DNA of 64,000 nucleotides from JAGQVA01 sp041391725 (GTDB taxonomy: Bacteria; Bacteroidota; Bacteroidia; J057): contig JAWKNL010000001.1 in assembly GCA_041391725.1 (NCBI GenBank), positions 496,001 to 560,000 of the forward strand, given 5' to 3'. Below, piece after piece: positions 26,833 through 36,690 of the stretch. Each line of letters opens with the position of its first letter. The first letter of the stretch is position 1. The notes below the pieces were generated by a model. It was not told where the DNA came from. It saw only the letters and a list, made by a program, of their open reading frames with translations, and ran no database searches. A program made the position numbers and the translations under genes.

Positions 26833-26865
26833 CCGCAAAACCTCTTTCAGTGATGATTATCACAT
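26833..26865. repeat. 33-bp exact repeat, copy 2
   Basis: This copy is identical to 17114-17146, including the dyad GTGATGATTATCAC (26850-26863). It lies between two convergent genes, 17 bp after one stop codon and about 50 bp from the other. A promoter role is therefore unlikely, and a dispersed repeat is the better reading for this copy. Confidence 0.6.
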
Positions 26866-26917
26866 TGAAAAAAAAGACACTATTCTACCTCTGCTTTATG
26901 ATGATCAGGCAGTTTCA

Positions 26918-27754
26918 TCAGAACATTTTCATTTTCTCAAACCGGGAATTATAGACATCTAATAAATATTCAAGCTTCCACCTCGACACATTTCCACGCC
27001 TTATGTTTATTTTCTGAAACCAACATTCAGGATCTGAGGTTTCTATTACCAAAAAAGTTTCCTGATATTTACCATATCCTTCATGAATCACACCAAAATC
27101 TTCTATCTTATCCCATGGGATTTCCATGCCATTTATCTCCACCATTTGGGCGTTGATTCGCATAAATATTTTCCCTTTTTTTCGATGGGTAAAATAATTC
27201 ACAAAGCCCAAAGCACTGAAAACGGCAATACAAACTGGAATGATCAGGGTTTGAAACCAAGCGCCCCAAATGACAGCAAGGAGAATTCCGATAGTGCCGG
27301 CGTATAGGCCATTTCTATTTGATACAATTTGGATTTCATCAGGCAGTGATTCATCCTTAATCCATTCTCTGTTTCTTGGTTGATCCAGACGTTTTTCTAA
27401 CTCTGTTAATTTGAGACCGGATTTCCCTAACCTTAATTCTGTCTTTTCATAAAAGTGTCCCTGTGGCCAGATAAGTCTGCCAGAAACAGCCCTTTTATAT
27501 AACAGGTGTATATCCTGAACATCTGAATATGCCCAGATTTTCCACTTCACTACCCAAAAACTCCACCACAGCCAGCCTATTCCTAAACTAATCAGGAATC
27601 CGGTTCCTATAATTATTGCGAATTCCAAACCTGTTATATCCGCCTTTATATTCCCATATAAAATGGTGATAATGATTCCACATAAGATTATGCTTGCCGG
27701 CATAATCAATAGCATAAATCTCCCTTTTTTTATGTGCTGGTAAACTCCTTTCAT
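26918..27754 (-). CDS. membrane protein with PH-like C-terminal domain, unknown function
   Basis: This 278-residue protein has two membrane helices near the N-terminus (FMLLIMPASIILCGIIITIL and LEFAIIIGTGFLISLGIGWLWW) and a polar cytoplasmic stretch of about 90 residues. A second hydrophobic pair follows at about 165-200 (GLYAGTIGILLAVIWGAWF, LIIPVCIAVFSALGFV). The C-terminal 75 residues (MVEINGMEIPWDKIEDFGVI ... TFLVIETSD) have the strand pattern of bacterial PH-like domains. It is isolated from its downstream neighbour by 25 nt but starts just after an unrelated U32 gene. No specific function is claimed. Confidence 0.55.
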   Translation of the reverse strand: MKGVYQHIKKGRFMLLIMPASIILCGIIITILYGNIKADITGLEFAIIIGTGFLISLGIGWLWWSFWVVKWKIWAYSDVQDIHLLYKRAVSGRLIWPQGHFYEKTELRLGKSGLKLTELEKRLDQPRNREWIKDESLPDEIQIVSNRNGLYAGTIGILLAVIWGAWFQTLIIPVCIAVFSALGFVNYFTHRKKGKIFMRINAQMVEINGMEIPWDKIEDFGVIHEGYGKYQETFLVIETSDPECWFQKINIRRGNVSRWKLEYLLDVYNSRFEKMKMF

Positions 27755-27779
27755 CGTTAATCAGAATGCTTGTCACCCC

Positions 27780-29651
27780 TCAATCCCAAATGCCCTCCGC
27801 TTCAATCTCAAACTCTGCGTCTTTCTCCCAAATCTCCATTTCGCAGGGTTTGCAATTAAATTTCAGTTTGTACTCCACGTCTCCGTGTTTCAGCACCAGC
27901 GGCTCCACGACTTTCTCGCCCATAGTAGCCCGCTGAAAGCGTGGGCATTTGCCCAGCTCATATTTGACGCAGTATTTTGTCGTCATCACCCGCGACTTGC
28001 CGGGATCCCATTGCAGTTCAAAGGCTTTCTCAATCTGGGTGACGCCATGTCTTTCGTAAAATTGACGGGCCAGTTTGTTGGATACGTTGTGGGTGAAATC
28101 CAGCTCGGATATGGGATAAGGATGATCTGTTTGGGTGATCTGAAATTCTTCCCTATGGTATTCTTTTATACGGATGTCCACCAATTGTTCCAATACCGTC
28201 CGCCTGATCTCGTTGATTTGGGAAATGGGCAGAAACCAGTTTTCTGAAAAGTCGATCTGGATATTATCGACAATAAAAGGCGTATTTCCTGTTTTGGACA
28301 GGTTTTTTTTGATGTTGGGGATAATGGATTCTCCGTTTTTGGTCAGCGCTTTTTCTCCTGTCAGGGTCGCAGTGCTCACATGCCCGTCTTCATCTGTAAC
28401 GGTGAGGATAAAACCATCAGCACTTTCTGTAAAGGTCATGCTGACGCCGATCTTGCGAATGGCGCTGTCCTCCCTTTCTACGAGCTTATTAAACGCAGCA
28501 TCGGCGTTTCGGTAAATCAAAGTTCCCACCGGAAGTGGCCGGAATGTGTTGGGTATGACCAGGCCATTAGAAATGACATTGACGCGATCGCCATCTGCTT
28601 TCCCTTCTTCATTTACAAAATAAAGCCCGTCGCCATTATTCAGCAATTCCTGATTTTCTATGACATAGCCATTGGCTTTTACTTCCAGCAGTTTACCGAT
28701 AAACTGGCCCTGCGATTTGGGAGTTTCCCAGGAACCGATTTTTTTCACTCTTTTATTGACAAAATAATCGGTATAACCCCGGTTGAAACTCTTGTCCATC
28801 TCTGCATCGAAGGTATAAAAAGTGCGCCCCGAAGAGGCTTTTTCATAGGTATCGCTACCTGCGAGAAAAGCATCCAGACGCTTTCGCAGATAGGATACAT
28901 TGTTTTTGACATAGACGATGTCTTTTAGCCTGCCTTCTATTTTGAAAGAGGTTATGCCCGCTTCAATCAGTTCAGGCAGTTGGTCGCTCAGGTTCAAATC
29001 CTTGATCGACAACAAATGTGTTTCGGTCAACAGCGTTTTTCCTGTGCCATCAATGAGGTTGTAGGGCAAACGGCAATTTTGGGCGCAGGAGCCCCGGTTG
29101 GCGCTGCGTTCGCCATTGGCGACGCTCATGTAGCAATTACCGCTGAAGGATACACACAGGGCTCCGGACACAAAAAATTCTAACTCCACATCGGTCGTTT
29201 CGTGGATTTCTCTGATCTGATCGAGGTTTAGCTCCCGCGCCAGCACCACGCGTTTTATCCCCGCATCGTGAAGGAATTTGATATGCTTCGGATCGCGGTT
29301 GTTCGTCTGGGTACTCGCATGTATGACAATGGGAGGCAGGTTCATTTCAAGTATGCCCATGTCCTGCACGATAAGCGCATCGACACCTGCATCGTATAAC
29401 TCGTGGATAAGTTTTTCGCAGGTTTCAAGTTCATTCTGATAAAGAATGGTATTGAGCGTAACAAAAACCTGTGCCTTAAACAGGTGAGCATATTGCACCA
29501 GTTCGGCGATGTCTTCCACAGAATTGGCTGCATTGGTGCGGGCTCCGAATTGAGGCGCACCGATATAAACAGCGTCGGCACCGGCATTAATTGCCGCCAT
29601 ACCCTGATACAGGTTTTTAGCAGGAGCTAAAATTTCGACCTTCTTTTTCAT
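27780..29651 (-). CDS. U32 peptidase-family protein (tRNA/rRNA hydroxylation type)
   Basis: This is about 623 residues from the ATG at 29649-29651 (MKKKVEILAPAKNLYQGMAA). The upstream TTG at 29678 is in frame but less likely. The N-terminal TIM-barrel-like half has INAGADAVYIGAPQFGARTN and the YNLIDGTGK segment. Four cysteines typical of the family (ALCVSFSGNCYM and RGSCAQNCRLPY) probably bind an iron-sulfur cluster. The C-terminal part includes a second cysteine group (YCVKYELGKC and NCKPCEM). Members once called peptidases (YegQ/TrhP, RlhA) act in prephenate-dependent hydroxylation of tRNA or 23S rRNA. Which RNA is modified here is not known. It is a single gene on the minus strand. Confidence 0.85.
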   Translation of the reverse strand: MKKKVEILAPAKNLYQGMAAINAGADAVYIGAPQFGARTNAANSVEDIAELVQYAHLFKAQVFVTLNTILYQNELETCEKLIHELYDAGVDALIVQDMGILEMNLPPIVIHASTQTNNRDPKHIKFLHDAGIKRVVLARELNLDQIREIHETTDVELEFFVSGALCVSFSGNCYMSVANGERSANRGSCAQNCRLPYNLIDGTGKTLLTETHLLSIKDLNLSDQLPELIEAGITSFKIEGRLKDIVYVKNNVSYLRKRLDAFLAGSDTYEKASSGRTFYTFDAEMDKSFNRGYTDYFVNKRVKKIGSWETPKSQGQFIGKLLEVKANGYVIENQELLNNGDGLYFVNEEGKADGDRVNVISNGLVIPNTFRPLPVGTLIYRNADAAFNKLVEREDSAIRKIGVSMTFTESADGFILTVTDEDGHVSTATLTGEKALTKNGESIIPNIKKNLSKTGNTPFIVDNIQIDFSENWFLPISQINEIRRTVLEQLVDIRIKEYHREEFQITQTDHPYPISELDFTHNVSNKLARQFYERHGVTQIEKAFELQWDPGKSRVMTTKYCVKYELGKCPRFQRATMGEKVVEPLVLKHGDVEYKLKFNCKPCEMEIWEKDAEFEIEAEGIWD

Positions 29652-29708
29652 GGCCCCAAAGATAGGGGGAAAATGCAAATTTTTATAGATGAAACAGCCG
29701 AAGGTGGA

Positions 29709-32700
29709 TTACTTCACCACCTTCAGCACTGCTTTCTGATGATTATTAATCACCGTAATAAAGTAAACAGAAGATGCGCATTCCCGCATATCGTATTTGA
29801 AAAGATTGTCGGAAACGGTGGTGTTGTAAATCAACCGGCCGGTCATGTCATACACCGCAATTTCATTCATTCCATTGGGCAATTCAATGTTCAGAATATC
29901 GGTAACCGGGTTGGGGTAATATTTCAAATCCATCGTTTCGAAGGTGCGGATCGATACCGTTTTACAGCTTCCTATGACATAGGTATCTTTGTGGTCGGCG
30001 TTATTTTTTTCTACTGCGCCAGGGAAAGAGTAGGTATAATAGAAATAAATTTTCGTGCCTTTTGTTGCATTGATCTGAAACGGAACATTCCTCGTTACGC
30101 CATAACCAGGCATATTGCCGGGGTCAGTGCCATAGTACAAAATGCAGGTGGGCGTGCCAACTCCCGGCTGATTGGAAATAAATGTAATGGTGGGGTTATT
30201 GTCTGCATCTGAAAATTCATAAGCAAAATCGCCATTCCAGGACACGCCGTTGCAAGAGGGTGCGGGGGTAAATTCGACCGTTACGACATCAGAAGTAGTC
30301 GAATCATTATTGTGATCAAATGCCACGGCAGTCAAACTGTAAACTCCGGGTGTTGAAGTCCATGCCAACGTATAAGGCGGCTGGGTGCGGTTTCCGATTT
30401 CTGTCCCGTCAGCATAGAATCTGACCATCTGAATGCTGTCATTCAGATCGGAAGCCAGCGCAGTAATATCTATCATTTCTCCTTCGATATATTCGGAGTT
30501 GTCGAGGGGAGAAAGCAGTGCCACTGTCGGGGCGACATTCGGCGTAAGGCTTGAAATGATATATACCTCATCCTCATCGGCATAACTGCCGTTATCTATT
30601 TTCAGTTTCATCAGATATACACCTTCCGCTAAAGATGAAATAGTGGGCTGAGCCACCTGCGAATTGGAAAATGTCAGCGTTGAAGGCCCATATACCTGTG
30701 TCCAGTTGTAATTGAGTGTCCCTCCATTCGGATCAATACTCGCACTACCGTCAAGCGTTGCAGTGTTTTGGGGCAAAACAATAATCTGGTTTTCACCGGC
30801 ATCAGCGACCGGCTGGCTGTAAGACAGCGGAGAAACATAGGTAAAAGTAAATTTGCCCACATTCAACTCGCCATTCTCAAAATATATCCGCAGGACTTGT
30901 TTACCGCTTTTGAGCGGGATTGCAGTAACGGATTTATTTGCCCAGTTGTTCCATCCGCCAGAAGAAGTAACTGTAATGCCTGATTTTACGATCAGACCAT
31001 CTGATTCGATACGGAAAGGCCCGCCGCCGGCACTATTGCCACAGGCAAACCTAAAAGTCAGATTGTAATTTCCCGCCTGCTGTACATCCACGGTATATTC
31101 CAGCCATTCGCCACCGACAATCCATCCGACGATATCGCCTTCAGAACCCTTGGTTTCTGCGTCAACATATTCATTCAGCCTGAAATTGCCTTCATTGACA
31201 ATAGAGGCATCCTGATAGGCAATTCCATTTCCCACACCACCTTCAAAAACATCATAATGCGCAGCCTGGAACGTACCGGGAATGCTAACAGGTGAACCGG
31301 AATAAGGGCGTTGCTGCCCGACGATAACCGTTATGATATTGGTAATATTAAACGCCGCTCCGTCATAGACTTTCGCGTAAAAATGATGCCTCCCGACACT
31401 CAGACCGGAAGCCGTAACTACAAAAGGCGCAGCGGTTGCCTGCCCTACCAGATCACTGCCATCGTAAAATTCCACTTTTGTTGCATTGCCTCCGCTGACT
31501 ATTGCAGTCAGATCAACACTTCCACCCGGATAAGCTTCAGAAAAGCTGGAAGTCAACACTCCTTTTACAGCTACATCTTTGCTCGTGACCAACCTTTTCG
31601 GGGGCACTTCCAGCACATACCCATCCGAGAAAACCACGTCGATGGTATCCGTTCCGTAGTTTTGGGCAACATAGGTCAACGATCCATCTTTATGAAACGC
31701 CGCAGCCAGCGGATGATTGGCTGTCAGCGAAACTTCCACATTTCCCAACACATTCATACTATGCAGCCAGTGATAGGTTTGCGCATCAGAAACACCAAAT
31801 TTCAGCGAACGTTCAGGATACGAATCGTACAATTCGATTGCTTTCTCAGGGTCGATAAAAGCCAGATACTCCCACATGATATCGTGCCACAAGTTGACGT
31901 TGGGGGCGTTGGTCAAAATGCCGGTGTTTTGCGCGATTTCGTTCCAAAGCTGGCGCACATAGGTTGTGTCATGGCCCAGATACAAAGAACCTCCGTGGAT
32001 CGGGTATAGTTCGATGCCATAAGAGGCGGCAATGTCGTTGGTCCAGAAAGTACCGTTATCATAACTATTGCCCCAGACTCTGGAAACCAGACTATAGGGG
32101 TGAGTGGGAGAAAAATTGCGGTTATATTTATCAAACCAATATTCTTCTACGGCAGTTTGTTCGGTGGTATATAGGTAAATGCCCAAATCTCTGATGGAAT
32201 CGTTGCCGGTAATTTCTCCCCAGTGAATGAGCGAGGAATTGAATTGCATACTTTCAGAGGTTGATTCCTGATCGTTGCCCTGCGGGAAAGATGCAAAACC
32301 ATTGGCCCAGCAGTGACCTGCATAAGGGCTGAAGTTTCGCAGGAAAGGAAACAGATTATCCTGCCGGTTGGGGCTTGCAGCATCCCGCACCAATAAATTA
32401 ATCATATCGCCCCATTGGCTGGCCCAGCCTGGCTCAAACTGCTCCACAAAAGCAGCAGCATGGATAAAATATCCCCAGTGAAAGTGATGGTCATTGATAT
32501 TGCCATCCTGTCCGTGGCCTGCAGGATAGCCGATCATGGCAGACCAGGTTTGATTGTAATAAAATATAAACGCGACTTCGTTTCCGTTGACTTTCAGCCA
32601 GTCTTCAAGCCTGGCTTTGACGGTGGTCAAAAGTTTTTGCAAAGCAATGGTGTCGCCGGAAAGTTCGGCGACTCTGGCCGTCTGGATCAGGCGGTTCATT

Positions 32701-33818
32701 TCCTGTCCCTCATTGTAGGAGTCTGTCCAGGCGTTCAGCCCGTCATCCTGTAGCAGTTTTACTTTCTCATTCAGCTTTGCAGGGCTAAAGCCCGGGCTGT
32801 AATGATCGAGATAAGGCAGGGTTGGCAAAATGCCGTAGAAGGTATTTTCAACGGTGAAACTATTGCCATCCAGCATTTTCATCTGGCCTCTGACTGTGTT
32901 GTAAGAATAAGTGGTTACACCCGGAGAACCCGGCGCCAGATTTGCCCAGTGATGCGGTAAAAGGCCCAAAAGCACGGTAGTGTCTGGCCCTTCTTTCACC
33001 TCTGTTTCGACAGTAAAATGGGTGGTGACTACAGAAGTTGCTTCATTATAAGACCAGTCCACACGGGTGTTGGACGGAAAAACGTAGGCGTATTTTTTAT
33101 AGGCATTGGCTACTGTTGTAACGTTGGTTGCATTGAGAGGGATAAAGCCCAGCGACCAGTAGTTTTTACCGTTTAGCGTCGAAGTATAGGTATTCCCGGT
33201 TTGAGTCCAGACGCTACCCACAGGAGCATAAACAGCAAAATCTGCTCCGTTGCGGGCATCTACGATAATCAGCATTTCATTTGAAATCGTTACCGTTCCC
33301 TGATTGACCGTAACCTGGGCCACATCGCCGGAGTCTTTGGTAAAATAAATAAAAGGCATCCCGATGCCGGCTTTTGCCTCAAAATGCTGGGTCGCGTTAC
33401 GCCAGTCCATCGAAACTGTCCAGTCGGAGAAGTCGGAAACCTTAGCCGATGAAGCATTTAATCCGGTAACCCCCACAATCACAGGTTCTATGTTGTCAAT
33501 GACACCCCAGGGAATATACGATACAACCAGGCCGGAATTAACCGTCTTCATCGTAAAGGGATAGTTGAATAAATTGTCGGAGTGGCTGTTTTTCACTTTA
33601 TGAGACCACCAGTCATTGGTGGGGGTAGGTTTTGTGGCCGCCAGGCCGGTGGTAAATGGCGTACCAGACGGAAAAGTATTGCGTCCGGCGGCATCAGTTC
33701 CGGGGAAAGTCAGGGTATAACTTCCGCTGCCAACATTGACTACCTGCCCAAAGGCTGGCGCTGTGATTAGCAGCAGCAAACACAGCAGGCATCCTTTGAA
33801 AAATGGATGTATGATCAT
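29709..33818 (-). CDS. GH81 endo-beta-1,3-glucanase with CBM6, PKD and T9SS sorting domains
   Basis: This 1369-residue secreted enzyme starts with a signal peptide (FFKGCLLCLLLLITAPAFG). The glycoside hydrolase family 81 catalytic region spans about 35-700. Diagnostic blocks are TNDWWSHKVKN near the start, the INDHHFHWGYFIHAAAF box with the putative acid Asp, FPQGNDQESTSESMQFN with two Glu residues near the catalytic site, and SLIHWGEITGN. Ig-like domains and a CBM6 follow (EYTVDVQQAGNYNLTFRFAC near 960), then a PKD domain (DPNGGTLNYNWTQVYGP). Another Ig-like domain (VEFYDGSDLVGQATAAPF earlier, VRFYADGTEIGNRTQPPY later) and a sorting domain (YYPNPVTDILNIELPNG, ending AVLKVVK) complete it. It attacks laminarin or other beta-1,3-glucans. 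Neighbours give no PUL genes (no SusC/D), so it acts as a lone secreted hydrolase. Confidence 0.9.
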   Translation of the reverse strand: MIIHPFFKGCLLCLLLLITAPAFGQVVNVGSGSYTLTFPGTDAAGRNTFPSGTPFTTGLAATKPTPTNDWWSHKVKNSHSDNLFNYPFTMKTVNSGLVVSYIPWGVIDNIEPVIVGVTGLNASSAKVSDFSDWTVSMDWRNATQHFEAKAGIGMPFIYFTKDSGDVAQVTVNQGTVTISNEMLIIVDARNGADFAVYAPVGSVWTQTGNTYTSTLNGKNYWSLGFIPLNATNVTTVANAYKKYAYVFPSNTRVDWSYNEATSVVTTHFTVETEVKEGPDTTVLLGLLPHHWANLAPGSPGVTTYSYNTVRGQMKMLDGNSFTVENTFYGILPTLPYLDHYSPGFSPAKLNEKVKLLQDDGLNAWTDSYNEGQEMNRLIQTARVAELSGDTIALQKLLTTVKARLEDWLKVNGNEVAFIFYYNQTWSAMIGYPAGHGQDGNINDHHFHWGYFIHAAAFVEQFEPGWASQWGDMINLLVRDAASPNRQDNLFPFLRNFSPYAGHCWANGFASFPQGNDQESTSESMQFNSSLIHWGEITGNDSIRDLGIYLYTTEQTAVEEYWFDKYNRNFSPTHPYSLVSRVWGNSYDNGTFWTNDIAASYGIELYPIHGGSLYLGHDTTYVRQLWNEIAQNTGILTNAPNVNLWHDIMWEYLAFIDPEKAIELYDSYPERSLKFGVSDAQTYHWLHSMNVLGNVEVSLTANHPLAAAFHKDGSLTYVAQNYGTDTIDVVFSDGYVLEVPPKRLVTSKDVAVKGVLTSSFSEAYPGGSVDLTAIVSGGNATKVEFYDGSDLVGQATAAPFVVTASGLSVGRHHFYAKVYDGAAFNITNIITVIVGQQRPYSGSPVSIPGTFQAAHYDVFEGGVGNGIAYQDASIVNEGNFRLNEYVDAETKGSEGDIVGWIVGGEWLEYTVDVQQAGNYNLTFRFACGNSAGGGPFRIESDGLIVKSGITVTSSGGWNNWANKSVTAIPLKSGKQVLRIYFENGELNVGKFTFTYVSPLSYSQPVADAGENQIIVLPQNTATLDGSASIDPNGGTLNYNWTQVYGPSTLTFSNSQVAQPTISSLAEGVYLMKLKIDNGSYADEDEVYIISSLTPNVAPTVALLSPLDNSEYIEGEMIDITALASDLNDSIQMVRFYADGTEIGNRTQPPYTLAWTSTPGVYSLTAVAFDHNNDSTTSDVVTVEFTPAPSCNGVSWNGDFAYEFSDADNNPTITFISNQPGVGTPTCILYYGTDPGNMPGYGVTRNVPFQINATKGTKIYFYYTYSFPGAVEKNNADHKDTYVIGSCKTVSIRTFETMDLKYYPNPVTDILNIELPNGMNEIAVYDMTGRLIYNTTVSDNLFKYDMRECASSVYFITVINNHQKAVLKVVK

Positions 33819-33872
33819 TTTATGTTTTTTTGTGTTAGAGGTGTAATAAAATAAATATAGGGGAGCACAGGA

Positions 33873-34913
33873 TCATCTTTTATCCGCATAAACAGGCCGG
33901 CCTACCCATCGGGTAGCCTCTTGTCTGCGAAAAACAACCCACCAGAAAAAGAAAATCGTTGTAGTAATGGCAGCAAGGGTGAGCGACCATTCAGGCAATA
34001 TACCGCTCAAATCAATCAGCATTCCATCGCCGGGATAAATACCATAGCCAAACAAAGCCGGTATTCTGAACCAATAATAGCAGGAAACCGATGCCGCCGA
34101 AAATACTGTGATCAAAACCTGTTTTTTCACAAATTTCTTCAGAATCAGAAATAAAGCGCCTGTAATCACAAGCCCCGAAAGAGGGAGAAGGTACAAGTTC
34201 ATCAGTTGCGTTACATCTGTAATTTCCTGATAATCGGGAATCTGAAACCATCCCCAAATAAAACCAGGAAATCCGCCCACAATCAGAAGTCCTGCGATTT
34301 TATGGCTATTGGTTTTTTCTGTTGATAAGGGGTGAATGCCGGGTGTCGTATCGGGGCAGGGCGTGACGCAGCGATGACATGCCTCACAATGTGCATTGGG
34401 CAATGAAATCCGGTTTTTTACGCCATATAGTTTTTCTACCGGGTGAACCGGACATAAACCAGAACACCATGCACTTTTCCATTCGTAAAAGAAAGAAGTG
34501 GTAACAGCAACTGCGCCCAGCGAAAGGATCAAAATTGCCGTTGCCAATCCATTTGTATCGAAGATCGCATGCCGCAAAGGCACGACGATCAATAAAAAAA
34601 CAACCGCAATCAGGTTCAGCTTACCTGTTTGGGTTATTGTTATTTTCTTCCTTTTTGAGATGCCGATATGCCTGGGAAACAAAGCAAATGACGCCATCGG
34701 GCAGATATTTCGCCATACACCGACACCCACCACCAACAGTAACGGTGCAACAGGAATCAATACATTCCAGAATAACTGAATCCCCAGCTTCGGGCGGAAG
34801 ATCAGATTAAACAGAATAAAAACACCCGTAAGCCAAACTACGATCTGGGCTATCCTCCAGAATAGAATTGTGCGTGGAGTTATTTTCTCTGCATGTATGT
34901 TGAAATTTGCCAT
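33873..34913 (-). CDS. membrane-bound polyferredoxin-like protein (NapH/CcoG-related)
   Basis: This 346-residue protein has about six to eight membrane helices. Between helices it carries cysteine motifs typical of NapH/NosR/CcoG relatives: NICPMASF, WCSGLCPVHPVEKLYG, and one ferredoxin-like CEACHRCVTPCPD cluster site. Only one 4Fe-4S set is obvious, where polyferredoxins usually have two. A basic N-terminus (MANFNIHAEKITPRTIL) is cytoplasmic. Possible roles are quinol-dependent electron transfer to a periplasmic reductase or assembly of a copper oxidase. The neighbours do not decide between these. It is transcribed alone on the minus strand. Confidence 0.7.
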   Translation of the reverse strand: MANFNIHAEKITPRTILFWRIAQIVVWLTGVFILFNLIFRPKLGIQLFWNVLIPVAPLLLVVGVGVWRNICPMASFALFPRHIGISKRKKITITQTGKLNLIAVVFLLIVVPLRHAIFDTNGLATAILILSLGAVAVTTSFFYEWKSAWCSGLCPVHPVEKLYGVKNRISLPNAHCEACHRCVTPCPDTTPGIHPLSTEKTNSHKIAGLLIVGGFPGFIWGWFQIPDYQEITDVTQLMNLYLLPLSGLVITGALFLILKKFVKKQVLITVFSAASVSCYYWFRIPALFGYGIYPGDGMLIDLSGILPEWSLTLAAITTTIFFFWWVVFRRQEATRWVGRPVYADKR

Positions 34914-35017
34914 TTTTACTAACAGATACCGTCAAGTTAGGAAAAAGCGGGAAAATAAAAACGATTTCCCTGGAAATATAAAAAAGGGCCGGGCGGCAAA
35001 TCCAGGCTACTCATACT

Positions 35018-36667
35018 TTAGTCTTCTATTACCTTCACATCCCTGAACATAAAAGGGTTGTCGCTCATGCGCAATGTTTTGCCACTGGCGGTGGTCACAT
35101 TCCGCAGAATCACCTCCCGGGTTGCGACAAAAGGAAACTTTTGTTCATAAGTATCATCTGTCATTTGCGGATTGAAGTTGGCGAAAATGGCAGGTCCGTT
35201 GTATTCCTCCGGATGGTTGGAATCGTCGATATGGAGGTTTTCAATCGTAATCCGTTCGGGCATATAACATATATACCCAAAGTTGTGCTGACCGGAATTG
35301 GAGCCACCAATGAGACTGGCCCTGACGGACCTGCCTCCGGCGGGCACAAAAACACAATTGCGGATAAAAAATTCACCTTGCCAGGTACTTCCATAATCGT
35401 CGCGCAGATTGATGAGGCTTCTGCCATAGATAGTAGAATTTTCGACCGTCAGCGTGCCGCTGCCTATGGCATTGATTCCCATATGTCCCAGCGTCGAGTT
35501 GCGGATAGTAGCATTCGCAACCCCAGCATGGGCATCGAAGCGGGAAAAGATGCATTGATCGTACAGAAGGTTTTTACAGTAATTGGAACCGAAGATTCCC
35601 CAATACACATTGTCCTTTATATCATTGGTCTGGCTGCAGTTCACAAATGATACATTAAGGGCACGGTTGGCCAGAAGGTCATAACTTCCCATAGAGACCG
35701 GCTTCTGAGCCGAACCAATGGTAGAATAGGTTTTGTGTCCGGTGAGAATGGTGTTCTTCACCGTTACATAGGCACAATCACTGATGTGGATAAACCCGCC
35801 ATAAGGCGCACCGTGGTCTCCTTCACCCGTAACGCGATGTTCCAGTCCTTCTATCAGAACATTAGAACGCCTGATAGCAATGTTGCGGCTGTAATACGTG
35901 TATTTCGATTCTGCCTGATTGGCGATGGTAGTAAAACGTCCTCCGGTAATTTTCAATATTTTCTCATCCATGGGGAGTGCCGTAATTTCCGTAATCTGGT
36001 CAAAGTCCCAGATAATGGGTGCGTCCATATCCACATAACCATTTTGATCCGCAATGAAGATATCTGTCTGCGGAGATCCGTTGTTTTGGTTGGGCCCAAA
36101 GCGGATATAACGTTTTACATTGGTATCGACGACAGTGACCAGGCATTTTGCGGGCAGGGAGACATTTATTTTTGCCTGATTCCGCCGGAGAGAATCGACG
36201 CCCATGAGGCGGAAGGACTTCAGATTGGAGCCGACTAAAAATACAGAAGCATTGCGGTTTTGCACATCCGTATCGTCGATGATGAAAGCCGCTTTACCGA
36301 AATCAGTATCGGTATGAATAACTGCGGTGCGTTCTTTTCCACTGATGTAGTAGGTAGCGCCATCGTCGGCTTTGACCGGGAGGCCGTGTTGATTGGCAAA
36401 GGCGTGAGTGGCAGCGATCGCGTTTATATCATCGGTTTTGCCGTCGCCGCTGGCTCCGAAGTCACGATAGCCCACCCATCCGGCTGCTTTGAATCGACGC
36501 ACATCTTTGGGCGGGACATTTACCAGTAATTTCCCATCTTCATCTGTGCTCACCTGCGTTTTTTTCCCGGCAGAAGTGATCACAACATTTTCAGGCTGGG
36601 CCTGGGTTTGCCCCTGTGTTGCAATGACACAGGCTGAAAAGAATAACAAGAAGGATATAAATTTCAT
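35018..36667 (-). CDS. secreted right-handed beta-helix protein (pectate-lyase-3 type)
   Basis: This 549-residue protein has a signal peptide (MKFISFLLFFSACVIATQGQ). An N-terminal VGYRDFGASGDGKTDDINAI segment is the typical first rung of the pectate-lyase superfamily (GDGKTDD). Many short parallel-beta rungs follow (NVLIEGLEHRVTGEGDHG, YVTVKNTILTGHKTYS, ATIRNSTLGHMGINAIG, LTVENSTIYGRS). No T9SS domain ends the protein, which stops with FMFRDVKVIED. Family enzymes cleave or bind acidic polysaccharides. Catalytic residues cannot be assigned by eye. It is monocistronic. Confidence 0.7.
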   Translation of the reverse strand: MKFISFLLFFSACVIATQGQTQAQPENVVITSAGKKTQVSTDEDGKLLVNVPPKDVRRFKAAGWVGYRDFGASGDGKTDDINAIAATHAFANQHGLPVKADDGATYYISGKERTAVIHTDTDFGKAAFIIDDTDVQNRNASVFLVGSNLKSFRLMGVDSLRRNQAKINVSLPAKCLVTVVDTNVKRYIRFGPNQNNGSPQTDIFIADQNGYVDMDAPIIWDFDQITEITALPMDEKILKITGGRFTTIANQAESKYTYYSRNIAIRRSNVLIEGLEHRVTGEGDHGAPYGGFIHISDCAYVTVKNTILTGHKTYSTIGSAQKPVSMGSYDLLANRALNVSFVNCSQTNDIKDNVYWGIFGSNYCKNLLYDQCIFSRFDAHAGVANATIRNSTLGHMGINAIGSGTLTVENSTIYGRSLINLRDDYGSTWQGEFFIRNCVFVPAGGRSVRASLIGGSNSGQHNFGYICYMPERITIENLHIDDSNHPEEYNGPAIFANFNPQMTDDTYEQKFPFVATREVILRNVTTASGKTLRMSDNPFMFRDVKVIED

Positions 36668-36690
36668 CCAGGGGATAAAGTTTGAGTATG

